A DNA stretch of 5,994 nucleotides from Dyella_B sp035508675. GTDB lineage: Bacteria > Pseudomonadota > Gammaproteobacteria > Xanthomonadales > Rhodanobacteraceae. The stretch is taken from positions 1-5,994 of the forward strand of contig NZ_DATJMN010000157.1 of the NCBI RefSeq assembly GCF_035508675.1, read 5' to 3'. Of this stretch, positions 4,859 through 5,994 are shown one piece after another (the stretch's first letter is position 1; each line of letters begins with the position of its first letter). The notes under the pieces are model-generated. The model was not told where the DNA came from and made no database searches. It saw nothing but the letters and a program-made list of their open reading frames with translations. Both the position numbers and the translations under genes were made by a program.

Positions 4859-5994
4859 TCAGGCAGGTTCGGTGCCGTTGGCCAGGTGACTCTTGCGGCG
4901 GCCATAGAGGTAATACACCACCAGGCCAAAAATACCCCAGCCGAAAAACACCGTGAGTGTCCTGGCCGGCAGGTTGATGAAAAGCAGGAGACACCCCAGC
5001 ACCGCAAGCGGGCATACCAACCATACCATCGGCGTGCGGAAGGGGCGCTTACGCTCCGGCTGCCTTACGCGCAGCACCATCACGCCGACGGCCACCATCA
5101 TGAACGCGAACAGCGTGCCCGAGTTGGTGATGTCGGCAAGCTGGCCGACCGGATAGATCGCGCCGAACAGCGATACGAACAGACCGGTGATCAGCGTGAT
5201 CACATGAGGCGTGTGGAAACGCGGATGGATCTTGGAAAACACCGCAGGCAGCAGGCCATCGCGCGCCATCGTGAAAAAGATGCGCGTCTGTCCGTAGGTC
5301 ATGGTGAGGATCACGGAAGGCAACGCAATGCTCGCTGCGGCGCCGATCACGTCACCCCACCAATTGTGGTGCAGCACGCGCAGGGCATGTGCAAGCGCTT
5401 CCTTGCTGCAGACCAGTGCATCGGAGCCGTTGCAGGCTGCCGCCATTTCCGTTGTGCCAGGTTGCAGCATGACGCCGCCGGGACCAGTCACCGGCTGTGC
5501 CCCCACCGAACCAATCGCGCCATAGCTCACCAGCAGGTAGTAGACCGTGCAGATGCTGAGCGAACCGATCAGGCCGATCGGGATGTTCCGATTGGGATTC
5601 TTGGTTTCCTCGGCGGCCGTGGAAACGGCATCGAAGCCGATGTAGGCAAAGACGATGGACGCGGCCGCACCCAGTACACCGATGCCACCCATCGGGTTAC
5701 CCCAGCCGTTGGGGGTGAAGGGATGGAAGTTGCTGTCTTGTACCTTCGGCAGCGCGATCACGATGAAGACGGTCAAGGCGATGACCTTGATCAGCACCAG
5801 GATCGAGTTGACCTTGGCCGACTTCGACGTACCGATCACCAGCAGGAAAGTGACCACTGCGCCGATGAGGAAGGCCAGCAGGTTGAAGATGCCGCCATCC
5901 ATGGGGCCGGCGCGCAAGAACTGGGGCAGTCCGAGTCCGTGGTTGGCGAGCAGGCCGTTCTTGTAGCCGGACCAGCCCACGCACACCGTGCTGG
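4859..5994 (-). CDS. APC-superfamily amino acid permease (CAT type), copy 2, N terminus outside window
   Basis: The frame stays open to the right edge, so the start and roughly the first three membrane segments are missing; 377 codons plus the stop are visible. It is a paralogue of the downstream permease with the same signatures: FAYIGFDAVSTAAEETKNP, then GQTRIFFTMARDGLLP, SKIHPRFHTPH and LADITNSGTLFAF. It differs in a longer loop between TM7 and TM8: 121 residues separate the AYIGF and RIF landmarks, against 96 in copy 1. The extra stretch is Gly/Pro-rich and has two cysteines eight residues apart (AACNGSDALVCSKE). The tail ends in a basic YGRRKSH segment, as in many CAT-like permeases. An internal GTG at 5986 opens the visible frame but is not a start, as it falls within the conserved GWSGY region. 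Substrate is unknown. Confidence 0.9.
   Translation of the reverse strand, partial: STVCVGWSGYKNGLLANHGLGLPQFLRAGPMDGGIFNLLAFLIGAVVTFLLVIGTSKSAKVNSILVLIKVIALTVFIVIALPKVQDSNFHPFTPNGWGNPMGGIGVLGAAASIVFAYIGFDAVSTAAEETKNPNRNIPIGLIGSLSICTVYYLLVSYGAIGSVGAQPVTGPGGVMLQPGTTEMAAACNGSDALVCSKEALAHALRVLHHNWWGDVIGAAASIALPSVILTMTYGQTRIFFTMARDGLLPAVFSKIHPRFHTPHVITLITGLFVSLFGAIYPVGQLADITNSGTLFAFMMVAVGVMVLRVRQPERKRPFRTPMVWLVCPLAVLGCLLLFINLPARTLTVFFGWGIFGLVVYYLYGRRKSHLANGTEPA

Noticed and set aside
1..5994. Mobile elements, CRISPR arrays, tRNA genes or prophage remnants
   Set aside because: No transposase, integrase, regular spaced repeats, tRNA cloverleaf or target-site duplications were seen. All confident genes are ordinary metabolic, redox or transport genes.

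Overview
The window looks like chromosomal DNA of a GC-rich gammaproteobacterium of the order Xanthomonadales (Lysobacterales), most like the Rhodanobacteraceae (Dyella, Rhodanobacter, Luteibacter). This placement is an inference from the style of the proteins: a Tat-exported HiPIP, a lower methionine-salvage cluster in the order mtnB-mtnD-mtnC, and a putative C13-type peptidase. No marker gene proves it. I saw no mobile element, CRISPR array, tRNA or rRNA.

Layout. Bases 1-2407 hold four leftward genes: mtnB (methylthioribulose-1-P dehydratase), mtnD (acireductone dioxygenase), mtnC (enolase-phosphatase) and the start of a membrane-anchored protein, probably a C13-family peptidase, cut by the window edge. 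MtnB, MtnC and MtnD catalyse three consecutive steps that turn methylthioribulose-1-phosphate into the methionine precursor 4-methylthio-2-oxobutanoate. mtnB and mtnD overlap by 4 bp (ATGA). mtnC follows after a 192-bp gap containing a perfect 10-bp stem-loop. The isomerase gene mtnA and the phosphorylase/nucleosidase genes are not in the window.

A 156-bp divergent region (2408-2563) separates mtnB from the rightward gene for a high-potential iron-sulfur protein (HiPIP), a periplasmic electron carrier. It holds an extended -10 promoter for mtnB, a 10-bp palindrome, a CGCGAAA direct repeat and a hairpin in the HiPIP leader. The HiPIP gene ends in a clear rho-independent terminator.

Bases 2894-3307 hold no protein gene I can support. 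They contain a second strong terminator, oriented leftward, and several perfect inverted repeats. This could be a long structured 3' UTR of the permease gene to its right or an independent leftward small RNA. It is the most interesting non-coding part of the window.

Bases 3308-5994 hold two tandem leftward genes for APC-superfamily amino acid permeases of the cationic-amino-acid-transporter type. They are clearly paralogous and are separated by 78 bp carrying an 11-bp terminator-like hairpin. The upstream copy (4859-5994) is cut by the window edge, so its N terminus is missing.

Most of the window reads as ordinary core metabolism and transport. I found no evidence for a wholly new multi-gene system. 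The best leads are the structured intergenic region and the regulatory signals between mtnB and the HiPIP gene.
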